Assembly (NCBI GenBank): GCA_903813345.2
Contig: CAIIXF020000006.1
Coordinates: 34,758,436 to 34,822,435, forward strand
Origin: Owenia fusiformis
Lineage: Eukaryota; Annelida; Polychaeta; Sabellida; Oweniidae
Length of the DNA stretch: 64,000 nt
Direction: 5' to 3'
In this document: one piece after another, positions 13,201 to 28,200 of the stretch
Layout: each line of letters opens with the position of its first letter
Position numbering within the stretch: position 1 is the first letter of the stretch
Notes under the pieces: model-generated
The model's input: the letters and a program-made list of their open reading frames with translations, nothing else
What the model was told of the DNA's origin: nothing
Database searches by the model: none
Translations under genes and position numbers: made by a program

Positions 13201-16200
13201 AACTAAAGAGGAATCTCCTTCGATTGGATTATCCTGAACGGATAATAGATGATGCAATCAATAAGGCTAATATGTTAGACAGAGACGAAATCCTCCACGT
13301 AACTAGACAAAAGAAAACAGAGGATAATACTATAACATTTGTATCCACACATAACCCCAAAAACTCTAACATATTTCCTAGGATTAAACAACATATAAAC
13401 ACAATGGTGAAAAAGGATACCTATATCAATCGCATCTTCAAAAATAAAAATATGATAAACAGCAGACGACAACCACAAAACATAAAATCATTGGTTACAT
13501 CCTCGCAATTTTCCACCAATGATAAGAACATGGTTGAAAATTGTAAAAACAAGAGATGCGGCTGCTGTATTCATCTACTTCAAGAAGGACGTTTCTCTTA
13601 TAAAGAGAAAATAATAGCTCCTAAAAACCACATGACATGCGATTCTAGCAATGTCCTGTATGCGTTGATATGTCTAGGATGTGATGAAATATATATTGGA
13701 CAAACGGGAGATACACTTAGAAACCGTGTCAGAGTCCACAGACAGCACATTAATGATGAAACTGTCAGAATGCTGCCTGTGAGCGATCATATCGCTAACT
13801 GTGCTCAAAAAATGGATATAAAATTTAAAATCTTACCATTTTTTCAAATACACAAGGACGATTTAACACTTAGACTGAAATACGAGGAACATTTTATTAA
13901 TATATTTAAACCTAAATTAAATAAAAAATCCCTCTCTCGTTGTCAGTCAACAAAATGAAACATTGGTTTCTTATGTAAAATTAATGACGTCATACATAAA
14001 TAATAATTATACCTGTACAGGTATATATTTTATGACGACATTAATTATAATTATAATTACGTCATCCTGCGATTATCTGTCAGTTGCCTGAAGATTTGAA
14101 GAAACTAGTTGCAACGAAATGAAGTCATCTTGTGTTTTTATTTAAATTTTATTATATATATATATATATATTGATACAGGTTGTGTTATGTATAATGCAA
14201 TAAGAAAACCTAACATAACCTACTTGTTGATCAACATTGTACATATCCATGCATATTAGTAATGATTAATGTAAATCAATTAGACAGTTAGTATATACTG
14301 AAAACAAGCTACATTATGCATGAAATTCAATATTTTTAATCATGATGAATTTATGTAATTCATGATTTCAAATTTCCTTTATAAATTTACAATTCCATGA
14401 CAACTAAAAAATTGATTAGTAAATTAGTAGGCATTACCAGTGATGGGTTAGTGAAGAGGGGCACTCCCCCAGGGGGCCTGTAGTCGTCATTATATTTGGG
14501 ATCTGGCTGCTCCACCCCAGAGTAGGTCACATAGGGGTCAGTTCCCTGTGCCGCAGACTCATCGCCCTGGAAGATTAGAGGATGTGGTCACCTAATTAGA
14601 GGGATGGTCACCTGATTACAGGACAGATCACCTGAGTCTCTTGATTAGAGGCTGATTAGGTCACCTGATCAGAGGAGGGAATCACCATACATGCATTAAT
14701 TATACTTCTTCACACTCTAATCCAACAGTTACCAATTATTGGATTTAGAAGGTTTGCATTTTGAAAACAGATCGAGCCATGGACTGATTTACAAGTAGAA
14801 GCAGCCCCAAACATGCAACTGAAATTTTAATTAGTTTAGCTCCATTTTGATAAAATTGAAAATGGGGACGGCACAGATACTTGCATCTTTAATAAAGAGG
14901 AAATGACACTAATGAGACTAGTTTCATGCAGCATTCATTAAAAATACCATAATCTAATAGGCTAGATTTCCTTAGGGCAATCAAATTCTGGTATAAATAA
15001 CAAAACATCAAAAACGATCATGTCATCTCTAATTGATGCTTAGCTAAGGTGAATTCTGCACACAATCAGTTTAATTTTGTCAGTGTGTATGTATAAGCAA
15101 TGCTAAATGACAATGTAATTTGTAGGAAGTTTCACTTTGTTTAGTAAAAAAAGTAGTTTTAGTACATTATATCTGTAACAAGTTATTTTCATACTATAGT
15201 CCTAATAATATCAAAATTAAAATAACAGAAAATAAGTTGATAACTCTCAGACTCAGCCAACTCAGACAATTGTGCATATAAATATAGTATAGATAGACTG
15301 TTTGTTGACAATGAAGTAATAACAAATCTAATAATGCTAAATGCTGTTGACCATTAATCAAGCTATATCAATTAGCTTACCAGTCAATTCCCAAGGCAGT
15401 CATGTTATTATATGAGCAAGTGATGATTGATGAATGATCCAAACACAGTCGCCAAAAAGGTATTCTCTATCATGGCAAAAATCAGAAATTACCATGGCCG
15501 GACAAATGAGATATTTTGACTGGTCAAATCTGGCAGGTAAAGCCTCCAAAGACCACACAATGATGTACTTGATGTAACATATTTACACGGACAATGGTAT
15601 GATGGCACCGTGGGGAAATAATACTACATCTGTCTGAATAAACAAGACCTGATACTCAGTATCTACTGATGTAGGAGTATATAATAAATCAATTGAAGTG
15701 GGCTCCCTACCAGACATTATCCCATTGGGTACTTTTGTATTTGCCAGTGGGGATATTAAATCAAGTTAAAATATGCTTTAAAACAACAACCCTGCAATAT
15801 TAGCATCACTTGTAAATCCCCTGAGTGCAGTCTATTTTTAAGTGGCATACCAAGTGGAACTCTAATGCATCTAGATGGCGGAAGTAGGGCTAAGGGTTAT
15901 GTCTAAATTGTCAACAGGGAAAGGGTAACTGGTGATTTATTATTGAAAATGTCGATTTTTTAAAAGGTTGAAGTGTAAGTAACATTTTGAAAATTACATG
16001 AGAGTGGAGTCGTCAACGCAACTGCTTTTCCACAACTGTCAACATTTGGACAAAATCCCTTGTATTAAAGGAAGGTTTATTGGGCCCTAGATTGCTGTGG
16101 TATTGGAGCTATATGGTAGCTATATAATTATTCAGTAAAGCATCTCAACTTTACATAAAAGATAATGAAAAAGAGAGTTGAGACTTCCACAACGAAGAAA

Positions 16201-19200
16201 ACATTTTCATAAGTGCAAAGTTGTAGAAGTTCATGCAGAACACAATATTCATGACCTTGGTCATAAAATGATGAAGTAACAAAATTATACATTGATTAAA
16301 AAAAATTAACGAAAAATGGGAGTATAATATGATCCATGAAAATCGGGATTTTGCTCTAGCTTCACAGGAGATTTGGTATACTGAAACAAAGTAAAACATA
16401 AATTGTTCCCCAAAGAATAAAATTTGACAACATTGTGTATATAACTGACAGAAAGTATATACGGTACAAGGATTTTGTCAAATATAGCCTCTGGGCTTCA
16501 GGGAGACCTGTCTTCTAGGTAACTGAAACTGCATTAACAAATGTTCATCTACTTATCAGAGAATACTATGATTGATTTCCGACATTTCACCAGTTATCCT
16601 ACCAGCTTTATCAAGAACCATATGAAATTGCCTTGTACCTCATCTCACATAGGGGAGTTTAAGTTGCAATCAATCAAAGACTTCAAAGGGATATTTATAT
16701 CACAACAAGAGAATAACAATGTCCCATAGTACCATACTGGATTAATGATAACTCTATAATAGTAATGAGGGTATTTTTGATATAGGCATATAGACTATAG
16801 AGATTAGAAGAATCATCCTGGCATCTTTTGAATAAAGCAATAAAATGCTCCATTGTATAATGTTAAACATTCTAAACTTGAGGATATTACAAAAGTTTGT
16901 AATCAAATCAACCGTTAAAACATCAAAACACAAACTTTCATTAAACTCTTGTCAGTTACATCTGTTAGCTGGATTAATCCCATTAATCTATAAGATATGT
17001 AACATCCATGGAGAGAATTATGTTCTGAACCCAAAATGTGGTGAAAAGTTGTTCAGGGATGATTGAGCACTTGTGGCGTAGTAAAAACTCAATAAGTATA
17101 GAAATAGCCAGTATATCAAATGATTATGACAGGAATTTAGGGGAAAGACATGAATTGAGATCCATTTTGAAGAAGGGCTATAACAGATATAACTTATACA
17201 GTATACAGGGTGTCAAATAAGTCCCGTCCCCCCCTCTACAGCCAAAACCAAGATATTTGGTACCAAGTGTAATATATCATTGGAAAGGTCTTCCAAAGTT
17301 ACGTTGATTGGCATATATCTGACACATGTCAATCAGTCTCACAAATTTTTACATTGTATCAATTGAGGTGACCATATGCCTAGAAACATGGCAATTTGGC
17401 ATATTTGGCAGGATTTTGAGAATCGGGTATAAGAAAGGTCAAGGGACCAAAAGATGACTAAATATGTTTATGGCAATGAATTTAACCAATTTCTGGATAG
17501 GGTTAGATGTGTAGAAAATAGAGGGGCAAGGAAAGTGCTGAAAACCATTTTGTAACAAGTGGAATGCGAAAAAGATCAACTTTTTGACGTATTTCTGAGG
17601 TCATATCCTTGTCATTTTGACGCAAAAAAGCTACTTAAAGGAGGGCACGTAAACTATAAAAGACATCATAAAAATATAGGTAAATTTCATCCAAAATACT
17701 TGAGAGTTGGTGAGTTAACATAACTTTGGATGATCTTTCCAATGGTATATCACACTAGGTACCGTCTGTTAAGGCTTTAGCTGTAGCAGGGGGGACGGGA
17801 CTTATTTGACACCCTGTATGTTATAACATATAAGTTAATCTGGTGGATAGTTAACAGGTGTTGACAAAGATAGAAATATTATTGATGGTATTCCTATGGT
17901 TCATTAGGTAATCTTACAACTCATCCCCTGGACAACTGAACTGATCCCCAAGACAACTCACCCCCTAGACAATTCATCCCCTAGATAACTCATTCCCTAG
18001 ACAACCCATCCCCTAGATAACTCATCCCCTAGACAACTCATCCCCTAGATAACTCATCTCCCAGACAACTCATCTCCTGGACAACTCATCCCCTAGACAA
18101 CTCATCTCCTGGACAACTCATCCCCTAGACAACTCATCTCCAGGACAACTCATCCCCTGGGCAACTCATCTCCGAGACAACTCATCCCCTAGATTACTCA
18201 TACCCTGGACAACTCATCCCTTGGAAAACTCATCCTTTGGCATGTTTGAGCAATTTAATGTTATATTATCAATTTGTATTTGATATTCAAATGATTTTTA
18301 TTTTTAATGTTTTGGTTATGAATATGATCAGTTTTTTAAAAGTTTCAAATACATGAACAAAGGCTTTCTTGAGGGGAAATCTGGAAAATTCTTTAAAAAA
18401 CTATGAGATAATGAACCAAGTAAACTTGATTTGTTCTGTATATTTACTTTTAATTTTACTTTTAATATACAATTTCAATATTATATTAACATTGATTGAA
18501 GAAGCTCCTTTGATGTCACAATATGCTTGTTGTTCATGGCTCAAATATTCTTTAATCCAAAGATTTTTTTCACAGCATTCAAAGATGAAGTTACTAAAGT
18601 TCATGTTTCAAAGTTATGCAGAAAGAAAACTTTTTGTCATGAAATATTGAGTCATTTAATATAAGGATGAGAGATGAGAGTTTCAATTGCACCGTTTGAC
18701 TGATATCAAATAAGCACTTCATAATTTTGTAACAATAAAGTGAAAAATATTATATTGAACGATCCAAGGGGTATTTTTGTATTTCTTTTCCAGAAACACT
18801 TAACAATTTAGCTTCATTTGATAAAGGATGAGTTATTCAGGGGATGGGTTGTCTAGGGGATGAATTGTCCGGGGGATGAATTGTCCAGGAGATGAGTTGT
18901 CTAGGAATGAGTTGTTTGTAAGCCATTCATTCTACATGTATAACCAAATGAGGAAGAAGTGGAATTGGAAGTGAACCTTAATAGTTCATTGGTTAAAAAC
19001 AATTGATGGTGCCCATATCCTAAACATGAATATTCTACTGATGAATGCCTCTTGGGATGTGATGTCAACATTTTACAAATGGTAACTTGACATTATCAAT
19101 TGCAAGTTTTAAAGCTACATGCTTTTAATAGGATTCTTAAGTGAACATGCAGAACTGAGGTCCTCTGGGAATTTTCCCATTCTTAGTATTCAGTTGCCCA

Positions 19201-22200
19201 ATTGAGTATAAAGGTAAAAATAGTTATTGAAAAAATTGAGGGGGATAGAAATCCGTGGGGGTCATAATATCATACATTTGCTTATATGTATGAACATATA
19301 AATATATACTTTAACCTATTACCTATTCTAGATATAAAGTTTCAAGCCTTATATCACCATACATATATCTCGGGGCAACCCCTTCATGGGTGATTAAATT
19401 GAGAGATTATAGCTAGGGGAGGTATAATCTAGACTTATTAACAACAAAGACAAACTAAAAGTCGATCAATTACTTGAGTCAATATTTGGCCAATTACTTA
19501 GAAAATGAATTATTGAAACAAAACAGATGTAAAAATAGTATTTACTTCAATAGAATGCATTACGAGTATTAAAACAAGTCATCTTTTGTGCAAATTGTGT
19601 TAGTTACATCATCAAGTTAGAATTAAGGTATTGTTATCTAAGATATTATAGTAAGAAGATACCCTGGGGAAAATATAACAATGGCATTAACTTTGTAATA
19701 ATAACATTTCATTTGATGATATGTACACAGCATCTGACGACATATACACTGTGTCCTATGACACATACATAGTGTCCAACAATGACAATTACAAAGACAC
19801 CAAAGTTTGTGTCAATGGCACCCCTGTGGTGCACCAGCGATTGACCGGAACGAGTGTACTGACAAAGTTGGCACAGCGGTATTAAACGGTTTAAGTGCGC
19901 TTGAATGAGCTGTTATTCTTCAAAACATGTGAGCATGTAATTTGCATCAAGGAGCTTATTGCTTTTTTTCGTGATACCTGCTGACAAGGCTCATTAAGTG
20001 CTGTTCGGTGGATTGCGCCCATGGGTATACAAAAATTCACACTTAGTAACAGCCCAGTCACATTTCCCACGGCCGCTGTGCGGTCTATCATTTCTGCGGC
20101 CAGTAACATTTCTACACTCGCCGTGAAATTTCTGTGCTCTCATACTTTTGCAGTCACATTTCCCACGGCAGCCGCACGATGAATTTTAAATTTCTGTTGA
20201 TAAATAATACTTTTTTCATTTTATTTACATCGGGACAATTTATAAATGTTATTCATAGTGCTAGGATGTAATATCAAATGAAAAGTGATCGTGAAACATT
20301 GACAAATAATGATTCAATCTTGTTGAGCCAGTTGATTTCTATGGGGACCTCAGAAATGAACAAATATTATAATACTCCTAGTTATAATTTCTACGGCGAC
20401 CCTGCACCCCTGTAAAAAACTGGATACGCCGTACGGAGGCCACAAGGCGAGTGTAGTTTTCCTACGCTCGCTGCAGAAATACACTGATTTAATTGATCTG
20501 CGGTCGACGCCACCCTCCGTACGACAAATGTGACTGGAGTGTAAGAGTGTTTGATTGCATGTTTGCTAGTAAAGCCATGACTGGGTAATGTACATTTGTA
20601 CCAAGTTAGTATTATATATGCACTCATTAACCTCATATTTACATCTTTATTAGTGATATTCCAGTTAACCTTCAGAATGCATATCCTAATAAATATATTA
20701 TATTTGTATTAGTACACTGTACCCCGATGCCAGACTACGTGTATGTTAATTCTAAAATTATATACCTATACTATCATAATACAATTAATAAAAAATTAGT
20801 ACCGTGGGTACTGGGCTCACATGGTGACAGAAAAAAACGGATATAATTTTTTGCTGATTTTTTGTAACAAAATTATTTCAAGCCACTTGCCACTATTTTG
20901 GACTGACGGAGAAACAGATGGACAAATCGATGTTAAGTAAAATTGCTGAAAAAAAACGGATATAATTTTTTTCAATTATTTGGAACAAAATTATTTCATA
21001 CAACTACTCTTTACAGTGACATGGCTTTTTGCAATGCAAGACACCTGAAATTATTTGTAAAGCTAGGAAATGGGCCAAAATTGAATTTCGCGAGACAAAA
21101 ATGACGACCATTTTAAAATCAGGCAAGCTTTTGAACCAGGAGTCAAAAGGGAGTTTTTTTGTATTGATGTTGAACAAAAATAATGTGAAACTGGAATCCT
21201 ATCGACAGAGGTTTTAAGTAAATGGTCCAAAAGAGGATTTCGAGAGACAGATGAACAAATCAATGTTAACTAAAATGGCTGAAAATAATAAAAAAACAGA
21301 TATAATATTTTGCCGATTTTTTGTAACAAAATTATTTCATACAACTACTCTTTACAGTGACATGGCTTTTTACAATGCAGGACAGCTGAAATTATTTGTA
21401 AAGCTAGGAAATGGGCAAAAAGTGAATTTCGCGAAACAAGAATGGCGACCATTTTGAAAATAGGCGAGCTTTTGAACCAAGAGTCATAGGAGAGTTTTTT
21501 GTATTGATGTTGAACAAAATTAACTTAAAACGGGAATCCTATCGACAGAGGGTTTAAGGTAAATGGTCCAAAAGTGGATTTTGCGAGACAGATGGACAAA
21601 TCAATGTTAACTAAAATGGCTGAAAATAAAAAAATGGATATAATTTTTCGCTGATTTCTCGTAACAAAATTATTTCATACATCTTCTCTTTACATTGACA
21701 TGGATTTTTACAATGTAGGATACTTGAAATTATTTGTAAAGCTAGGAAATGGGTCAAAAGTGAATTTGGCGAGACAAAAATGGCGGCCATTTTGAAAATA
21801 GGCAAGCTTTTGAACCAGGAGTCATAGGGGAGTTTTCTGTATTGATGTTGAACAGAAATAACTTAAAACAGGAATCCTATCGACAGAGGTTTTAAAACGT
21901 GCCACTGTTATTGACGAAAAGTGGATTTCGCGAGTCAGATAGACAAATCAATGTTAACTAGAATGGCTGAAAATAAAAAAAATGGATATAATTTTTCGCT
22001 GATTTTTTGTAACAATATTATAACATATATCTACCCTTTACATTGACATGGATTTTTACAGTGTAGGACACCTGAAATTATTTGTAAAGCTAGGAAATGG
22101 GTCAAAAGTGAATTTCGCGAGACAAAAGTGACGGCCATTTTGAAAATAGGCGAGCTTTTGAACCAGGAGTCATAGGGGAGTTTTCTGTATTGATCTTGAA

Positions 22201-25200
22201 CAGAAATAACTTAAAACAGGAATCCTATCGACAGAGATTTTAAAGGAAATGGGTCAAAAGTGAATTTCGCGAGACAAAAGTGACGGCCATTTTGAAAATA
22301 GGCGAGCTTTTGAACCAGGAGTCATAGGGGAGTTTTCTGTATTGATCTTGAACAGAAATAACTTAAAACAGGAATCCTATCGACAGAGGTTTTAAAACGT
22401 GCCACTATTGTTGACGGACAGACAGACAGACGGACAGACGGATGGACGGACGGACGGACGGACGGACGGACGGACGGACGGACAGACGGACAAGTGAGTG
22501 ATTGCAAAAGCTCACCATGTGAGCTAAAAATGCCACCATATAATTGCCAAAAAATAATGTAATCGTGAAAAGGTACTTAAAGCTATATTTACCCTCATTC
22601 GATTGTTCATTTCATATTCGTCTCGTGTACCATAAGGATTTGGCCCTGAAAAACAATAGAATTAATAACAGAAAGAAAAAGCAAAATTAACATGCAAAAA
22701 TAAAATTCTTGCTCTTATTCTAGAAAACAAATAACATTTTCTTGAGTAATATAGATATTAATAGAAAAATGATTTGATTTTTATTCAATTAATGTAAATA
22801 AAACTCTCTTTTTGTGATGTAATAAATGAAGCTCAGATCAATTACAGTATGAATGCTCATTAACTGTCTACTTAGCATGAATTATTCATAATAAAAATAT
22901 AATAATTCAATTTGATCCCTTCTAAGGGATTCACCAGGTATTTACTGAAAGTTTCTAATTCAATGAGTGAATGAGTAACATCTATTTTCTTTGAACTGTT
23001 ACAATATTCTAAATCAATTACGAAACATCATCATTCTATTTGTCTGGTCTCTTCTGTTTGATTCAGAAAATTTAAAGGATGTATATAAATATCAAAGGCT
23101 CAGAAAATGTTGAAAATGACTTTCTGCAGAATATCATCAGATTTCTTTTCAATAACTAAGTGCAACATGAGTGTCCATTTTAATTGTATAAGTAGAAACA
23201 TAAGTAATATATGCAACGCTTACAGCAACATGCTGTGATAAGGCTTTGAAAAGAAATGAAAAACATGTTCATCTTTATACACAACCTTTAATTTTAAGTA
23301 AAAGAAAAAAAATTCTTCATACAACTTCAGTGGCTTGGGAGCCAAAAGATAATAAGGCAATATTCAATTGCATGCAAGTTTCAGATTAGCTTTATCACAA
23401 ATTAGGCCTACTTTATTTTATCTGTTATTTTTATTTAATCAAACCTAGTCAAAGTAAAAGAGCTAAAAGCAATTTATATTTCATTATATAACATCATAAC
23501 ATATATATTTATTGTACTTTATAATGGTACCAAGGCAATACACACCTGGTACTGACACTTAATTCCCTCCCTTAATGCATACCATTTAGAATAGTATCAT
23601 TTGACCATTTACTTGCACATACAGATCAAATGGAATCCCCACTAGAGCTGCCTAAATATCTTATCTATATGCACTAAATGAAATAAAAAGTTTGATTTTT
23701 ACAAAATCTATAAATTTATTAAATCAAGGCCTTTTTCAGAAATTATACTAAGGGGTATAATCGAACTATGACATAACGCCTCTATTTATTTTTTATTTAT
23801 TGGCAATAATATGGGAAACTATATGTGTATTTATTGATAACTAAGGACAAATATATCAAGTTTTGTAACATGAAACAGCTCCAATCATGCGTATTTTATT
23901 CTATTACAACTAACAAAGCTCTACTAGACTCCCAGGAGAGCAATTAATGATCAATAATTGTACTTGATCCAATCATTCATCAATAAATGATTCCTGAAAC
24001 ACGTTATCATTGACGGGAAAATGGTTTCCATAAAATAAATGGAAATTGAGCTGATAATGCAGAAAAAACTATTCTGAAAAAATGAATGAATGCTGAGTCG
24101 ATTAAAGAACAGACAAGAATGTATTAGGATAGTATTAAATTTACTAGAGTTTCACAACTGATAAAGTGATTATATCATTATGACTTATTTATTTGGACAT
24201 TGCACTGTTGGAGTAGATGTTGGGTGCATTCATGTGAAACTTAACATCCTAGAGCATAATAAAAGCATTTTTCTCAACATTTTGTTTTGATCCTAATGCC
24301 TGGGTCACATTTGCTCTGATCCATTGGCCAGCGCCGGCCGACTGAGTGTTTTGTTCAATATTGTGTTCAATGTTGAACAAAATAGTGAAAATCGGAGCAA
24401 ATGTGACCAAGGCATGAAGCATCATAGTAATAAATATCAAATGTTTTTTTAAATACATTTATCATTAATGAAATGTTTTTTTTCTTCAAACATATGATAT
24501 TCCTGTAGCTAGGTTTATCATCTTGTCACTGAGGTTCAGAACATGCAGTTCTTTCTATCCCAGTCACCCTCCATATTAGATTAAAAGACTTTTTAATATT
24601 ACTTTGAAACTTTCAATGTGCAATTTTACATTACATGTATATTTAAAAATAAGGTTATTTAAAAAATTTCATATTTCAAATTGAAAATTAATAAAAATGG
24701 AGAGACTGGATTAAAATTTTGCTTTGAGTGTGCCATATACATCACTCGTCTTGATTGAAGAATTTAAGGCAAGAAATTCATGGACGATTGTCTGGAAACC
24801 AATTAAAAGAGTGTATGTATTTGTTGTATCCCATCCACCTGCAGTCACGTTTATAATTAATGACACCATTATGTCTCTCTTGGGATTTCTATAGTGAGAC
24901 TCCTAAGTGATGAGATTTAAGTTGTCTAATCATTACATGGTAATATTGGCATGTAATAACGTCATAGCAGTTGGATGCCAATCACGCTTGTAGACCTTTT
25001 TTCTATCAAAAAACAAACAAATCATCTGATTGGCGCGCATCTAATCCATTGCCTTTTATCGAGGATCTCTAAGAATGTCATTAGACTACTGTTTGCTTTA
25101 CACTGGAGTAACATCTTGGATAACCAAGGTATGACGTCTGAGGCTGATATCCCTCGGCAAAATCCTATTACTTTATCTTAGATTGAGGGTAGAAAAAGGT

Positions 25201-28200
25201 CCACTGATGCTTTGTGATTGAAAAGCAAACTGGTTAGCGAGTATAGGGAGCTTCTTGCCCTACTGAAACTTGTGAATAGGGAATAGAAAAACTTCATGTA
25301 TTGGGTTTGGAAATCAGATGTTTTTCTTGAATAACTCAAGAGTTTATGAATAAGAGAACAAGCTATTATGAAAAAGCTTTTTTTAATTGTGTAACAGAAG
25401 GTTCATGAATAAGGAAGGGTCTCTATTGCAATATTGCATTTTAATAGAATGATTTTTTAAGTTTGCACAAAAAGCCATGACAATAAATCATCTATTTGAT
25501 CCAATCTTTGCAATTATATAACACGTTTATGGCAAGATTGGAATCAACATGCAGACAAATGACAAATTATGAAATATTATATCTAGATGTTATTGTTTTA
25601 TTTCTTTTGTTAATGGTTACTTTGACCTAGAATGAAGTTAAACATTGTTTTGTCTTGTCTGATAACAAGTTTAGAGTCTCAGAAACTTGTAAAAGTGAAA
25701 CACATTTTCACAGCGTCACTTAACTGAAATGATTAATTAATTGATTTTTCACATTATTAAAAACGTTGTATACATCGATACCTCGCTTTAAATGGATACA
25801 ACCTCGAAAAAATGTTCCTTTTGGTACCATTTATAGAAAGCATTTGATGGAATGTAGACTTTAATGTATCCCATAATTTCTCACCTCTTGAATCTTGCAT
25901 CCTATTGGCTACTGGGTCCATATCATCCATGCGACCCATCACATGATTAGGGTTCTGTCTGTTGATTGGTGGAAGAGTTTTATCGTTATATTCAGCACCA
26001 TATGGACCACCCCCTAGGTCAGCCCTGGGTCTGTGCAAGGTGTTGTTAGCACTAACTGGTGGAGATTTGTTACTGCCTGGCCTGCAAATACAAAAATATA
26101 TTGCATAAACAGGACATCAATATAACACAGTGATCTCCCAAGGATTAAAGCAAGTGGGTGCAGCACCCACCTGAGATTTTCATAATAGGCTTGCCCCCAT
26201 CTGAGAATCCATTTGCACCCACTTGAAAATGAGAAAAATCATGAAAAATGGGCATGCTTTGACAAATTTTAGACTGAATTGTAAAAATGAGAATTCTCCA
26301 CCCACACGAGAAAAAAATTCTGTGGAGATCCATGTATTGCATTAAATCATCAGTCTAAATAGGACAACAACATGACATATTTAGTCACAACCTTACAAAA
26401 GTACAACCATTTATTAACAAAGTCAAAAGCAAAATGTGATATAAAATAGATTGCATTTAGTTGTTAACTTGAACATCCCATTATCATGGCAAATGTCACA
26501 CCTTACAAAGTGCAACCAATAATTACAAACGCCCAAATAAAATATATTACATTTAGTTATAATATCCAACCAACATGCAGGATATTGCCACCTTTATGTA
26601 ATGACAATTTGTAACAATTTGTAAAAGACACCAGTTTTATGGTGGTAATAACAAAATGTCACCAAGAAATACATTGCATTAACTGTTGTTTTTAATCTAA
26701 AAGTTGGTTGGTAAGTAAAAATTTCCAATTCAAATTATTCAATAATACTTATTATCTAATAGCATCTAAACAATACATTATATCTAATAGCATCTAAACA
26801 ATACATTAACAAAACATTAACAATGAGACTGGTGTAACTTCTATTTTCTAGATGGGATTAGATAAAATATGGTGGCGCCAAATTGTGATGGGTTTTGTCA
26901 TTAGTAATCAATAGAGAAGTACATCATTAGGGCAATAACCTAATAAATCAGAAAGAAAACTTTTGCATTAATTAAACTATCCTCCACTCCAAACCCAACA
27001 ATTAATATCTAATGTCATTCTGATATTTTACGCCTCTGCACAATTTGGAATTTCTTCCTCAGTGAATATAGGATAACAAAGTCCTTGATGTATCTATCTA
27101 GTGGAGGAATGCCATAAATTAATCATATTTAGTTTTTAATATATATATTTTTGGTAATGGAAGAGTATGGCATGAGTAGAGCAAACAAAGTAAACACAGA
27201 AAATTACTTCTATTATTAATTTCCCTTTCGCAAGGAAGAGGATAAATCATCCGAGACATCCCTGATTGTTTATCATCATTATCTCAGGCATACCTTCCCG
27301 TGAAAGAAGATAAATGGCGATCCCATAGAGTAGAAAGTCCTCCTGAGCATACATTTTATTAATTAACTCCTCTTCTATTTTTCATGAAATATCCAGATTA
27401 CAGGAGTGACTTCTTTTGGCTATTACTATGCATCCATGATATATTACTCAAATTAGAGCTACAGGGTCATCCAGAATTCACACATAGCTAGGCAAGGTGT
27501 GTCAGATTCCAGCCAATCAGAACAGAATATTCACATAATGAACAGTGTGTGAAATATCGATAACACATGCAAGTCACTAAGTTAAACAGTTGTCATGGTG
27601 ATGAATGGACTTTTCATATTGGATTTGGGGACTTGCCAACTTGACCCTTGGATGATATTGTAGAAAAAATTGCAATGTGTGAAAAGAATTTAGATCCAAA
27701 ACTCAATGCATTGTAGCTGCTTCGTTCCACTCAGGCGTTGTTTCCTAAACTTTGCATTCCCGCCCCGCGGTTTGGAAACAACACCTTCATGGTATGATTC
27801 AGCAAACAATGCACTGAGTCCAGGGCTTAAATCCTAAGTAACATCAAAGGTGTTGTCGTTTCAAAACTACTTACTACTTGACTACTCATCTTGAAACATG
27901 TTACAGATGAAATGGCATCTTTGATGTTACTTCTGGACCACTCTGTATAACAGCCAAGTTAAACACTAAAATTACTTAACTTTTAAATAGCAAAACATTT
28001 AAGTTTTTGTAAAAAGAGATTCTATGTCTATTAGCATCAGTATAAAGAATTTGAAAAACCTGACAACCAGTATTTGAATTTTTGTCGAGATAGACAGAAA
28101 TTGACTCAGATGCGCGAACAGATGGAATAATGAATTTTGTTTGATGCTAACAACTCTTCACAAGAAATGAGTTTAAGGATTATCAACAGATGGGAAAGAA

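Noticed and set aside
17914-18238. Possible CRISPR-like array
   Set aside because: The 16-bp units are directly adjacent and degenerate, without unique spacers, and the context is an animal intron.
22322-22507. Frame encoding [11 protein letters not shown]
   Set aside because: It is a translation of the (GGAC)n microsatellite.
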